This document shows positions 1 to 6,450 of a stretch of DNA of 7,400 nucleotides, piece by piece. How positions within the stretch are numbered: position 1 is the first letter of the stretch; each line of letters starts with the position of its first letter. This DNA comes from Hyphomicrobiaceae bacterium (GTDB lineage Bacteria > Pseudomonadota > Alphaproteobacteria > Rhizobiales > Hyphomicrobiaceae). The notes below the pieces were generated by a model. That model ran no database searches. It was not told where the DNA came from and was given only the letters and a program-made list of their open reading frames with translations. Where the stretch lies: contig JANYHP010000611.1 in NCBI GenBank assembly GCA_025359005.1, forward strand, positions 1-7,400, given 5' to 3'. Both the position numbers and the translations under genes were made by a program.

Positions 1-789
1 CACCCAGCGGAGGCAGACGTGGGTTCCGGCCGCCGCCGTGATTGTCCATGGAAAGCACCAGCCGTTGCAGTGAAACATCGGCAACGTCCACAGGTATATC
101 GGATGCTTGGACAATCCCGCGGCCATCACATTGGCGTAGCACATGAGCGCCGCGCCCCGATGATGCGTGACCACGCCCTTGGGATTGCCGGTGGTACCGG
201 AGGTGTAGCCGAGCGCGATGGCCTCCCACTCGTCCGCCGGCCAGCGCCAGGTGTGCGTGGCATCGCCGGTGGCAATGAAGCGCTCGTAGTCGAGTTTGCC
301 GAGCAGGGCGCCGGTCTGCGGGAACTCGGCGTCATCGATGTCGATGACACGCGGGCGCACCTTGGCCAGTGCCAGCGCCTCATTCATGACGGGGGCAAAC
401 TCGCGATCTGTCAGCAACACCTTGGTGTCTGCGTGATCCAGTTGGAAGGCAATGATCTGGGCGTCGAGGCGCGTGTTGATGGTGTGCAGGGTGGCGCCGG
501 TCATGGGCACACCGTAATGAGCCTCCAGCATCTCAGGCGTGTTGGCGAGCATGGCGGACACGGTATCACCCGGACCGATACCAAGGATCTTCAGGGCCGC
601 TGCAAGCTGGCGCGCGCGGGCATAAAAATCGCGGTAGCTGCGCCGCAGCGAGCCATGCACGATAGCCGTCACATCCGGGTAGGTGGCGGCGGTGCGTTCC
701 AGGAAGCTCAACGGCGTCAACGCCTGGAAATTGGCCGGCACCCGGCCGAGGTCGGTTTCATAAGCGTTGGCTGTGGTCGGCGTGGTCAT
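1..789 (-). CDS. AMP-dependent acyl-CoA synthetase, N-terminal 263 residues (3' end outside window)
   Basis: Adenylate-forming enzyme expected to activate a carboxylic acid to its CoA thioester through an acyl-AMP intermediate in the cytoplasm. The visible part begins MTTPTTANAY and runs open to the window edge, so the C-terminal part of the adenylation domain and the small lid domain are missing. The family P-loop YTSGTTGNPKG lies at residues 195-205 and the downstream motif LPMFHCNGW at 236-244. The N-terminal LTPLSFLERTA and MLANTPEMLEAHYG segments resemble the medium-chain/DmdB-like bacterial synthetases and plant acyl-activating enzymes. The start at 789 is preceded by AGGACAGGGA (AGG about 11 nt upstream), a moderate ribosome binding site. 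It is divergent from the alcohol dehydrogenase cluster, so the two may share regulation. The acyl substrate cannot be decided from this fragment; methylmercaptopropionate, medium-chain or aromatic acids are all possible. The family call is secure. Confidence 0.93.
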   Translation of the reverse strand, partial: MTTPTTANAYETDLGRVPANFQALTPLSFLERTAATYPDVTAIVHGSLRRSYRDFYARARQLAAALKILGIGPGDTVSAMLANTPEMLEAHYGVPMTGATLHTINTRLDAQIIAFQLDHADTKVLLTDREFAPVMNEALALAKVRPRVIDIDDAEFPQTGALLGKLDYERFIATGDATHTWRWPADEWEAIALGYTSGTTGNPKGVVTHHRGAALMCYANVMAAGLSKHPIYLWTLPMFHCNGWCFPWTITAAAGTHVCLRWV

Positions 790-820
790 GCGGGGCGGTC
801 CCTGTCCTGTGCGGCTGGCC

Positions 821-849
821 AGTAAAGGCCATGCAGGCTGCCAATTCAA
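821..849 (-). promoter_or_regulatory. Candidate sigma-70-type promoter for the acyl-CoA synthetase
   Basis: Read on the minus strand, TTGAAT (849-844) is followed after exactly 17 nt by TTTACT (826-821). Each hexamer matches the housekeeping consensus at four of six positions. Transcription would start near 814 and give a leader of about 25 nt before the ATG at 789. The -10 box sits between the TGGCC/GGCCA inverted repeat arms, so a repressor bound there would block it. Assigned by eye only. Confidence 0.42.
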
Positions 850-898
850 TCGCGCCTTTGGTCGGCGCGCCACCTCGCGGACTGCAGGTGACCCCGGC

Positions 899-927
899 TT
901 GCGCGAGCGGGCCGGACCTGCTGTCTT
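899..927 (+). promoter_or_regulatory. Weak candidate promoter for the dehydrogenase cluster
   Basis: TTGCGC (899-904) and TGTCTT (922-927) are separated by 17 nt and lie about 50 nt upstream of the dehydrogenase ATG. Each matches only three of six consensus positions, so this is a placeholder. An activator-dependent or alternative-sigma promoter elsewhere in 790-976 is equally possible. Confidence 0.2.
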
Positions 928-976
928 AGTGCTCACGACCAACGTCGCTCCCGACCCGACAACAAGGCACCCGTCA

Positions 977-2074
977 ATGAAAGCTGCCGTCCTGACCGCG
1001 CTCAACACGCCGCTGCAGATCCTCGACGTCGTCCAGGAGGGGCCGAAGGCGGGTGAAGTGCGTGTGCAGATGAAGGCCACGGGCGTCTGCATGAGCGACT
1101 GGCACATCATGAACGGCGACTGGCCGACCAAGCTGCCCATCGTGCCGGGACACGAAGCAGCTGGCATCATCGCCGAAGTCGGCCCCGGCGTCACGCGCGT
1201 CAAGGTGGGCGATCACGTCATCTTCTCGTTCAAGCCCAATTGCGGCCATTGCAGCTATTGTGCGCGCGGCCGTTCGGTTCTGTGTAACGGCCACGCCGAC
1301 ACACCCGGCTATCGTCTCTACGACGGCACCGCGCGCATGTCCCTGAATGGGGAACCAGTCAATCAGATGGCGCGCGTCGGGACATTTGCCGAGAGCGCCG
1401 TGTGCTCTGAGGAAAACGTCGTGCCGATCCGCAAGGATATGCCGTGGGCGCAGGCGGCGCTCGTCGGCTGTTCGGTGGCGACCGGCGTCGGCGCGGTGAC
1501 GCGTCATGCCAAAGTGCCGGCGGGATCGACGGTGGTGGTGATCGGCTGCGGCGGCGTCGGGCTCAATATCGTGCAAGGTGCGCGGCTGGCGGGCGCCAGG
1601 AAAATTATCGCCGTCGATCTGCTCGACAACAAACTCGAATACGCCAAGACCTTCGGCGCCACCGAGACCATCAATGCGAAAACCGGCAATGTCGTGAAAG
1701 AGGTGCGGGCGCTGACCGGAGGGCTCGGCGCGGACTATGCCTTCGACGCCATCGGCAGCGAGGCGACAGTGATGCAGATCGTCGACGTCGTGGCGCCCGG
1801 TGGCCGGGCCGTGATGGTCGGCATTCCCGCCGTTACCGTCAAGGCGGGCATCTCTCCGGCCTTCATGGTGTTCCAGGAAAAATCGCTCACAGGCAGCTTC
1901 TACGGCTCGGTCGAGCCGAGTGTCGATTTCCCGATCCTCTGCGATCTCTACATGGACAAGAAACTCAATCTCGACGGCCTTATCAGCCGCACCTACACGC
2001 TCGATGAAATCAACGAGGGGTTTGCGCAGCTGCGTGCCGGCTCGGTCGCTCGCGGCGTGGTGATGTTTGATTGA
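977..2074 (+). CDS. Zinc-dependent medium-chain alcohol dehydrogenase, 365 aa
   Basis: Cytoplasmic NAD(H)-dependent oxidoreductase of the zinc MDR superfamily, oxidising an alcohol to an aldehyde or ketone, or the reverse. The GroES-like N-terminal half has likely catalytic zinc ligands Cys38 (GVCMSDWH), His59-Glu60 (GHEAAG) and Cys165 (VGCSVATG). The structural zinc lobe is complete with Cys89, Cys92, Cys95 and Cys103. The Rossmann fold has GCGGVG at 190-195, and Asp214 ends the second strand (IIAVD), favouring NAD over NADP. Length and complete motifs suggest an active enzyme related to class III/formaldehyde-dehydrogenase-like ADHs, though substrate is not determinable. The ATG at 977 is chosen because MKAAVLT is the usual family N-terminus and AAGG lies 9 nt upstream; the frame stays open to 767 but that part lacks family character. 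First gene of a likely operon with the RidA gene 34 nt downstream. Confidence 0.95.
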   Translation: MKAAVLTALNTPLQILDVVQEGPKAGEVRVQMKATGVCMSDWHIMNGDWPTKLPIVPGHEAAGIIAEVGPGVTRVKVGDHVIFSFKPNCGHCSYCARGRSVLCNGHADTPGYRLYDGTARMSLNGEPVNQMARVGTFAESAVCSEENVVPIRKDMPWAQAALVGCSVATGVGAVTRHAKVPAGSTVVVIGCGGVGLNIVQGARLAGARKIIAVDLLDNKLEYAKTFGATETINAKTGNVVKEVRALTGGLGADYAFDAIGSEATVMQIVDVVAPGGRAVMVGIPAVTVKAGISPAFMVFQEKSLTGSFYGSVEPSVDFPILCDLYMDKKLNLDGLISRTYTLDEINEGFAQLRAGSVARGVVMFD

Positions 2075-2097
2075 AGGCGCGCTCGCGTGCGACCAAT

Positions 2098-2101
2098 GGA
2101 G
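2098..2101 (+). promoter_or_regulatory. Ribosome binding site fixing the RidA-family start
   Basis: GGAG ends 7 nt before the ATG at 2109. It selects that codon over the in-frame ATG at 2067, which overlaps the end of the dehydrogenase gene and would add 14 residues without family similarity. Confidence 0.75.
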
Positions 2102-2108
2102 TTTCCAG

Positions 2109-2567
2109 ATGACGCCTGAACAGAAGCTCAATTCGCTGGGGCTTTCGCTCCCTGAAATGCCAAAGCCCGTTGCCAACTACGTCTCCTATAAGCGGTGCGG
2201 CGATATGCTGTATCTATCGGGGCAAGGGCCGCGCCGCAACGATGGCACCATGCACGTCGGCAAGGTCGGCAAGGACGTGACCACCAAGCAGGCCTACGAG
2301 CACGCCAGGCTCGTCGCGTTGGGGCTGCTGGCCGCCATGAAGCAGGCGGCCGGCGATCTGGCGAAGGTGGAAGTGATCAAGGTACTTGGCATGGTCAATG
2401 CCACGCCCGAGTTCGGCGATCATCCCGCCGTCATCAATGGGTGCTCGGACCTGTTCGTGGAAGTGCTGGGTGATCGGGGGCGGCACGCGCGTTCGGCTGT
2501 CGGCATGGGCTCGCTGCCGATGCATATCTCGGTGGAAATCGAAGCCATCTGCCGCATTCATCCGTGA
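2109..2567 (+). CDS. RidA/YjgF/YER057c/UK114 family protein, 152 aa
   Basis: Member of the RidA superfamily, small trimeric cytoplasmic proteins; archetypal RidA hydrolyses reactive enamine/imine intermediates released by PLP enzymes and other amine chemistry. At 152 residues it is longer than the roughly 128-residue archetype and matches the longer subfamily that begins LGLSLPEMPKPVANYV. The strand LYLSGQGP (34-41) and the C-terminal block ARSAVGMGSLP (127-137) are characteristic. Arg128 aligns with the carboxylate-binding arginine needed for deaminase activity in archetypal RidA, and Glu143 or Glu145 in SVEIEA occupies the region of the conserved C-terminal glutamate. Deaminase activity is therefore possible but unproven, because these subfamilies have diverse roles. 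It lies between the dehydrogenase and the deacetylase-like gene, with 9 nt to the latter, so it probably acts in the same process. Confidence 0.92.
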   Translation: MTPEQKLNSLGLSLPEMPKPVANYVSYKRCGDMLYLSGQGPRRNDGTMHVGKVGKDVTTKQAYEHARLVALGLLAAMKQAAGDLAKVEVIKVLGMVNATPEFGDHPAVINGCSDLFVEVLGDRGRHARSAVGMGSLPMHISVEIEAICRIHP

Positions 2568-2576
2568 CAGGCAGCG

Positions 2577-3476
2577 ATGCGGTTTTTCTTTCCTGACGTG
2601 CCCGCCATTCCGCTGCCGCCAGGGCATCGCTTTCCATCTGGGAAATATGCGGCGCTGCGCGCGATCATCGATGCCGAGAAAATTCTGGGTCGCGCGTCGC
2701 TGGTCGGGGCCGAGCCAGCAGCACGGCACGATCTGCTGCGCGCGCACTCAGCCGGTTACGTGGATGCCATGCTGGCCGGCGCCATAGCGCCCGAGGCGAT
2801 GCGGCGCATCGGTCTGCCGTGGAGCGAGACGCTGGTGGCGCGCTCACGTGCAACCGTGGGCGGCGCAATCGCCAGCGGCCGGGCAGCGCTTGACAATGGC
2901 CTGTCCGGACAGTTGGCGGGTGGCACGCATCATGCCCATCGCGATTTTGGCTCGGGCTTCTGCGTATTTAATGATCTGGCTGTTGCCACCCTGACCCTGC
3001 TCGACGAGGGCCTCGTCTCGCGCGTCGCCATCGTCGACACGGACGTGCATCAAGGCGACGGCAACGCGGCGATCCTGGGCGGTGACCCGCGCGTATTCGT
3101 GCTCTCGGTCCAGGGCGCGCGCAATTTCCCCTTCCGCCGCGTAGCCTCGACGCGCGATGTCGATCTGCCCGATGGTACCGGAGATGCCGCCTATCTCGCG
3201 GTCCTGGCCGGTGCCCTCGACGACGTGTGGGCATTCAGACCGGAGTTGGTCTTTTTTCTCACGGGTGCCGATCCGCTGGCCGAGGACCGGCTCGGGCGCC
3301 TGGCCTTGACGCACCGCGGGTTGATGGCGCGGGACCGGCTGGTGCTCGATGGCTGCAAATCGCGGGCGATCCCTGTGGCGATCGCCATTGGCGGCGGCTA
3401 TGCCGAACCCATCGACGCGTCGGTTCAAGGCTACGCCAACACGTTCCGCGTCGCGGCAGATCTCTGGCGATTGTAG
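2577..3476 (+). CDS. Class IV (HDAC11-like) histone deacetylase-family amidohydrolase, 299 aa
   Basis: Zinc-dependent amidohydrolase of the arginase/deacetylase fold, removing acyl groups from amines. In bacteria the targets are usually small acylated amines or acyl-lysines rather than histones. The N-terminus PLPPGHRFPSGKY (13-24 region) and FPFRR (184-188) are typical of the class IV group. The active site looks complete: His118-His119 in GGTHHAH, zinc ligands Asp156 and His158 in DTDVHQGDG, Asp232 in GADPLAEDRLG, and the transition-state tyrosine Tyr275 in GGGY. The length is a bare catalytic domain with no signal peptide or membrane segment. The ATG at 2577 has AGG 5 nt upstream and sits 9 nt after the RidA-family stop, consistent with coupled translation. 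It ends 7 nt from the converging csaA gene. Family call is firm; acyl chain and substrate are unknown. Confidence 0.93.
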   Translation: MRFFFPDVPAIPLPPGHRFPSGKYAALRAIIDAEKILGRASLVGAEPAARHDLLRAHSAGYVDAMLAGAIAPEAMRRIGLPWSETLVARSRATVGGAIASGRAALDNGLSGQLAGGTHHAHRDFGSGFCVFNDLAVATLTLLDEGLVSRVAIVDTDVHQGDGNAAILGGDPRVFVLSVQGARNFPFRRVASTRDVDLPDGTGDAAYLAVLAGALDDVWAFRPELVFFLTGADPLAEDRLGRLALTHRGLMARDRLVLDGCKSRAIPVAIAIGGGYAEPIDASVQGYANTFRVAADLWRL

Positions 3477-3483
3477 GCCGCTC

Positions 3484-3849
3484 TCAGAACAGACGCGCGC
3501 CGTTGGGCACCGCGCGTTCGGGGGCGATCAGCACGACTTCGCCTTCGGCCGACGGAAAACCAAGCGTCAGCACCTCGCTCATGAATTTGCCGATCTGACG
3601 GGGCGGAAAATTGACAACCGCTGCCACCTGCCGGCCGATCAGCGCGGCGGGGTTGTAAAGTGCGGCGATCTGCGCCGAAGAGCGCTTGATGCCGATCGTC
3701 GGTCCGAAATCGATCTTCAGCTTGAGCGACGGCTTGCGCGCTTCCGGATAGGGCTCGGCCTCGACAATGGTGCCGACGCGGACGTCGACCGCCAGAAAGT
3801 CATCGAAGCCGATTTCCGGCGCGCGCGTGCTGGTCGTGTCCAGATGCAT
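3484..3849 (-). CDS. csaA: CsaA-type tRNA-binding / export-associated chaperone, 121 aa
   Basis: Single-domain OB-fold protein of the tRNA_bind family. Bacillus CsaA is a homodimeric chaperone linked to protein export, and the domain binds tRNA-like RNA. Typical blocks are present in order: FLAVDVRVGTI (18-28), KPSLKLKIDFG (39-49), RQVAAVVNFPPRQIGKFMSE (73-92) and PERAVPNGARL (110-120). Most CsaA proteins are about 110 residues; here some ten extra N-terminal residues precede FDDFLAVDVRVG. The ATG at 3849 has GGGGA close upstream (about 5 nt), supporting this start over any internal codon. It follows the COQ9/TetR-like gene by 29 nt in the same direction, so co-transcription is likely. E. coli YgjH-like proteins are the nearest alternative name. 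Confidence 0.92.
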   Translation of the reverse strand: MHLDTTSTRAPEIGFDDFLAVDVRVGTIVEAEPYPEARKPSLKLKIDFGPTIGIKRSSAQIAALYNPAALIGRQVAAVVNFPPRQIGKFMSEVLTLGFPSAEGEVVLIAPERAVPNGARLF

Positions 3850-3878
3850 GGTTTCCCCAGGATTTACGATATGCGGGC

Positions 3879-4595
3879 TTAGGCCGCGTCCGGACGGCCG
3901 GTGGCTGAAGCTGCCGATGCTGGCCCCGCCGGTCCGGCTTCGGGTGTGGCACCCGGCCGCCGCTTGAAGATCGAGCCGAGTGTTTCCGACAGCACACCGG
4001 GCAGGTCGGTGGCGATACGGCCGACGCCTGAGACCGCGCTTTCAAACGACTTGATGGTGCTCTCGCCCCGGCGTAGGCGGCGATCCAGCGCTGCCATGGT
4101 GCGCGCGAGACCGGGGTCGTCGTCGGCGAGCCAGGTGCGGAACACGGACGAATAGAGCGAGCCGAGACCGCCGGTGCGGACGAGGCCGGCCGGGCCGTCG
4201 GCGTCGATACCGGCGGCCGTCAGCATCCAGCGCTGCGCGTTGAGGTAGGGCATCAGCAAGGTCGTATCGGCCGGCGTCGCGGCAGTGATCGACCGCAGCG
4301 CCGTCTTGTAAGGCAGCAGCACGTCGAAGCGGCTCATGATCACCTCGAACAAGGCGTCACGCCGCGCGCCCTCGGCCACCTTGGTCGGCGCCCGCTTGAG
4401 CATCTCGTCGTCGACCAGGCGCATGAACAGCGCGATGATCTGGCTCTTGGAGCCAGCGGCCCGACGCACCTCGTCGAGCGGCAGCGCGGCCGCGTCGGCA
4501 ATGTCCAGCAGGCTGACCTCGGCCCAGGGACGCGTTTCGGCGAGTTTCAAGGCGGCGGCGATGAGCTTTCCGCGCGGCGTCGTGGTGTCGATCAT
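3879..4595 (-). CDS. COQ9 / TetR-like helix-turn-helix protein, 238 aa
   Basis: The N-terminal part (about residues 8-62) resembles a TetR-type DNA-binding domain: LIAAALKLAE helix, then SLLDIADAAALPLDEVRRAAGSK with a helix-turn-helix pattern. The C-terminal part is helical and contains FRTWLADDDPGLARTMAALDRRLRRGE (152-178), which resembles the conserved W-x-x-D ... DRR region of COQ9, the lipid-binding accessory factor of ubiquinone synthesis. COQ9 proteins themselves have a TetR-like fold, so the two labels are not exclusive. Residues after about 212 form a low-complexity Ala/Gly/Pro tail, probably disordered. I cannot tell whether it binds DNA as a regulator or a lipid/ubiquinone precursor. 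The ATG at 4595 has GGAGG 10 nt upstream; longer starts up to 4850 would overlap the dehydratase gene and give a non-family N-terminus. csaA follows 29 nt later. Confidence 0.8.
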   Translation of the reverse strand: MIDTTTPRGKLIAAALKLAETRPWAEVSLLDIADAAALPLDEVRRAAGSKSQIIALFMRLVDDEMLKRAPTKVAEGARRDALFEVIMSRFDVLLPYKTALRSITAATPADTTLLMPYLNAQRWMLTAAGIDADGPAGLVRTGGLGSLYSSVFRTWLADDDPGLARTMAALDRRLRRGESTIKSFESAVSGVGRIATDLPGVLSETLGSIFKRRPGATPEAGPAGPASAASATGRPDAA

Positions 4596-4713
4596 GGCGT
4601 TGGTGCCTCCAAGGCCAATGTAGGCATCGTCAGGGCGTCCGGAAAGGGGCAAGCGCACCGTTGCGTCGTTCCGCCCGATCGCGCTTGGCGGCTCATGCCT
4701 GAACCCAGCGGGA
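4596..4713 (-). other. Spacer between dehydratase stop and COQ9/TetR-like gene
   Basis: This 118-nt gap is the largest within the minus-strand series and probably holds the promoter of the COQ9-like/csaA pair. I see no convincing -35/-10 pair; TACATT on the minus strand near the 3' side is the best -10-like hexamer but lacks a good partner. A short stem (GGTTCA/TGAGCC with one G-U pair, within 4690-4705) follows the dehydratase stop but lacks a T-run, so it is not a clear terminator. Read-through from the dehydratase operon cannot be excluded. Confidence 0.4.
4606..4610 (-). promoter_or_regulatory. Ribosome binding site fixing the COQ9/TetR-like start
   Basis: GGAGG on the minus strand, 10 nt upstream of the ATG at 4595. 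It is the strongest Shine-Dalgarno match near this gene and decides for the 238-residue product. Confidence 0.7.
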
Positions 4714-6441
4714 TCAAGGAACCATGCGCGTGATCTCTGGGATGCAGAAATCGAAGTCGCAGCCGCGCTCGGCCTGGGTGACGGTATCGAAGTAGAGCTT
4801 TTCATAGCCGCGGCGGCCGGCGCCAGTGGGGGCTGCGGGCAGGGCGGCACGGCGGCGGGCGAGTTCCTCGTCGCTCAAGAGCACGTCGATGCGGCGCCCG
4901 GCCGTATCGAGGCGGATCTGGTCGCCCGACTGCACCAGCGCCAGCGGTCCGCCGAGGGCTGCTTCCGGCGAGATATGCAACACGATGGTGCCGAAGGCCG
5001 TGCCGCTCATGCGTGCGTCTGAGATGCGCACCATGTCGGTGACGCCGGCCCGCAGCAGCTTCTTGGGGATCGGAATATAGCCCGCTTCCGGCATACCGGG
5101 CGCGCCCTTTGGGCCGGCATTCTGAAGCACCAGAATGTCGTCGGCCGTCACGTCGAGGTCGTCGCTGTCGATGCGGGCTGCGAGGTCGGCGAGATCGGCG
5201 AACACCACGGCGCGGCCCGTATGCTGGAGCAGCGACGCGCGGGCGGCAGCTTGCTTAATGATGGCGCCTTCAGGGGCCAGATTGCCGCGCAGCACAGCCA
5301 TGGCACCGCTGGGCGCGACGGGAGCGTCGCAGGGTTTCACGACGTCTTGCGGCCAGGCGGGCGGCAGCCCGGCGAGGTTTTCTGCCATCGTGCGGCCGGA
5401 GACGGTGAGGCTGCTGGTATCGACCATCGGCCCCAAGGCGCGCAGCATGGCCGTCAACCCGCCGGCGCGATGCAGATCCTCCATGTAGCCCTGCCCGGTG
5501 GGCTTGAGGTCGACGAGCACGGGGGTCTCGCGGCCCATCCGGTCGAAGCCGGCCAGATCGATGCCAATGCCGCAGCGGCCGGCGATGGCGGTCAAATGGA
5601 TCAGCGCGTTGGTCGACCCGCCAGCGGCCAGCACGACCCGAAGCGCGTTCTTGAAGGCAGTCGGTGTCATGATCTGAACGGGCGTCAGGTTCTCGGCAGC
5701 CATGGCGACGGCGCGTGTGCCGGTCATTTCGGCGAGCCGGCGGCGTTCGGCCATAACGGCGGGAATGGTGGCGCCGCCCGGCAGCATCATGCCCATCGCC
5801 TCGGCGGCCAGCGCCATGGTGCTGGCAGTCCCCATGACGCCGCAGGTGCCGATGGTGGGCGCGAGTTCGCCGTTGATCTCGCCGATCTGGGTGTCGTCGA
5901 GGGCGCCGGCGCGATAGCGGCCCCAGTAGCGGCGGCAGTCGGTGCAGGCGCCGAGCCGCTCGCCGCGCCAACTGCCGGCGAGCATGGGGCCGGTCACCAA
6001 GAGGATGGCAGGAACATTGGCGCTGGCCGCCCCCATCAGCAGGGCGGGCACGGTCTTATCACATCCCCCCAACAAAATGACCGCGTCCATGGGTTGGGCA
6101 CGGATCATTTCCTCCACGTCCATGGCCATCAGGTTGCGCAGGTACATGGATGTCGGGTTGGCGAAGCTCTCCTGGATGGAAATGACCGGGAACGGGATCG
6201 GAATGCCTCCGGCCAGCAGCACGCCGCGCTTGGCCGCCTCGATCAGGTCTGGAATGTTGGAATGGCAGGCGTTGTAGCCCGAATTGGTGTCGACGATGCC
6301 GATGATGGGGCGATCGAGGGCCTCATCGGTGTAGCCAAGCGCCTTGATGAACGCCTTGCGGAGAAACACCGAAAACGCCGCATCGCCGTAATTGGCGAGG
6401 TTGCGGCGCATGCCGGTGGGCGGGGGGGCGGGTTTGGACAT
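4714..6441 (-). CDS. IlvD/Edd family [2Fe-2S] dehydratase, sugar-acid (arabinonate/xylonate-like) type, 575 aa
   Basis: Cytoplasmic iron-sulfur dehydratase removing water from a polyhydroxy acid to give a 2-keto-3-deoxy acid. Cluster ligands are visible as Cys59 (NACHSN), Cys127 (GGCDKT) and Cys200 (GTCGVMG). Glu91 and Asp128 are the expected Mg2+ ligands, Lys129 the carbamylated lysine, and Ser479 in SDARMSG the likely catalytic serine. SDARMSGTAFG and the tail GYEKLYFDTVTQAERGCDFDF are typical of pentonate/sugar-acid dehydratases such as L-arabinonate and D-xylonate dehydratase; branched-chain IlvD usually has SDGRFSG. Full length for the family. The ATG at 6441 lies 9 nt after the stop of the RraA-like gene, with GGAG at 6457-6454 overlapping the end of that gene, indicating translational coupling. 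The likely role is the dehydration step before cleavage by the neighbouring aldolase-like protein. Exact sugar acid unknown; a dihydroxy-acid dehydratase role is less likely. Confidence 0.92.
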   Translation of the reverse strand: MSKPAPPPTGMRRNLANYGDAAFSVFLRKAFIKALGYTDEALDRPIIGIVDTNSGYNACHSNIPDLIEAAKRGVLLAGGIPIPFPVISIQESFANPTSMYLRNLMAMDVEEMIRAQPMDAVILLGGCDKTVPALLMGAASANVPAILLVTGPMLAGSWRGERLGACTDCRRYWGRYRAGALDDTQIGEINGELAPTIGTCGVMGTASTMALAAEAMGMMLPGGATIPAVMAERRRLAEMTGTRAVAMAAENLTPVQIMTPTAFKNALRVVLAAGGSTNALIHLTAIAGRCGIGIDLAGFDRMGRETPVLVDLKPTGQGYMEDLHRAGGLTAMLRALGPMVDTSSLTVSGRTMAENLAGLPPAWPQDVVKPCDAPVAPSGAMAVLRGNLAPEGAIIKQAAARASLLQHTGRAVVFADLADLAARIDSDDLDVTADDILVLQNAGPKGAPGMPEAGYIPIPKKLLRAGVTDMVRISDARMSGTAFGTIVLHISPEAALGGPLALVQSGDQIRLDTAGRRIDVLLSDEELARRRAALPAAPTGAGRRGYEKLYFDTVTQAERGCDFDFCIPEITRMVP

Positions 6442-6450
6442 ATCTACGGC

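Larger units (their letters stand above)
790..976. promoter_or_regulatory. Divergent intergenic control region
   Basis: This 187-nt spacer separates two diverging start codons and holds no open frame that looks coding. It must carry promoters for the synthetase (minus) and the dehydrogenase cluster (plus). Small inverted repeats are visible: TGGCC/GGCCA at 816-820 and 827-831 around the predicted synthetase -10 box, and CGCGCC/GGCGCG at 851-856 and 864-869 with a 7-nt loop. Either could be an operator, but such short GC-rich repeats are common by chance in DNA of this composition. No regulator gene is next to it in the window. Confidence 0.6.

Noticed and set aside
19..825. Long plus-strand open frame (268 codons) opposite the acyl-CoA synthetase
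   Set aside because: It is antisense to a gene with clear AMP-binding motifs, has no recognisable domain, and is rich in Gly/Arg/His as expected for a shadow frame in GC-rich DNA.
974..2176. 400-codon minus-strand open frame opposite the alcohol dehydrogenase
   Set aside because: His/Asp/Arg-rich shadow of a gene with complete zinc and NAD motifs; it has no domain of its own.
4690..4705. Short stem after the dehydratase stop as a terminator
   Set aside because: Only six base pairs including a wobble, and no following T-run.
4596..4850. N-terminal extension of the COQ9/TetR-like protein to a start at 4850
   Set aside because: It would overlap the dehydratase gene by about 137 nt and add a Ser/Pro/Ala-rich stretch without family similarity; the ATG at 4595 has its own GGAGG.
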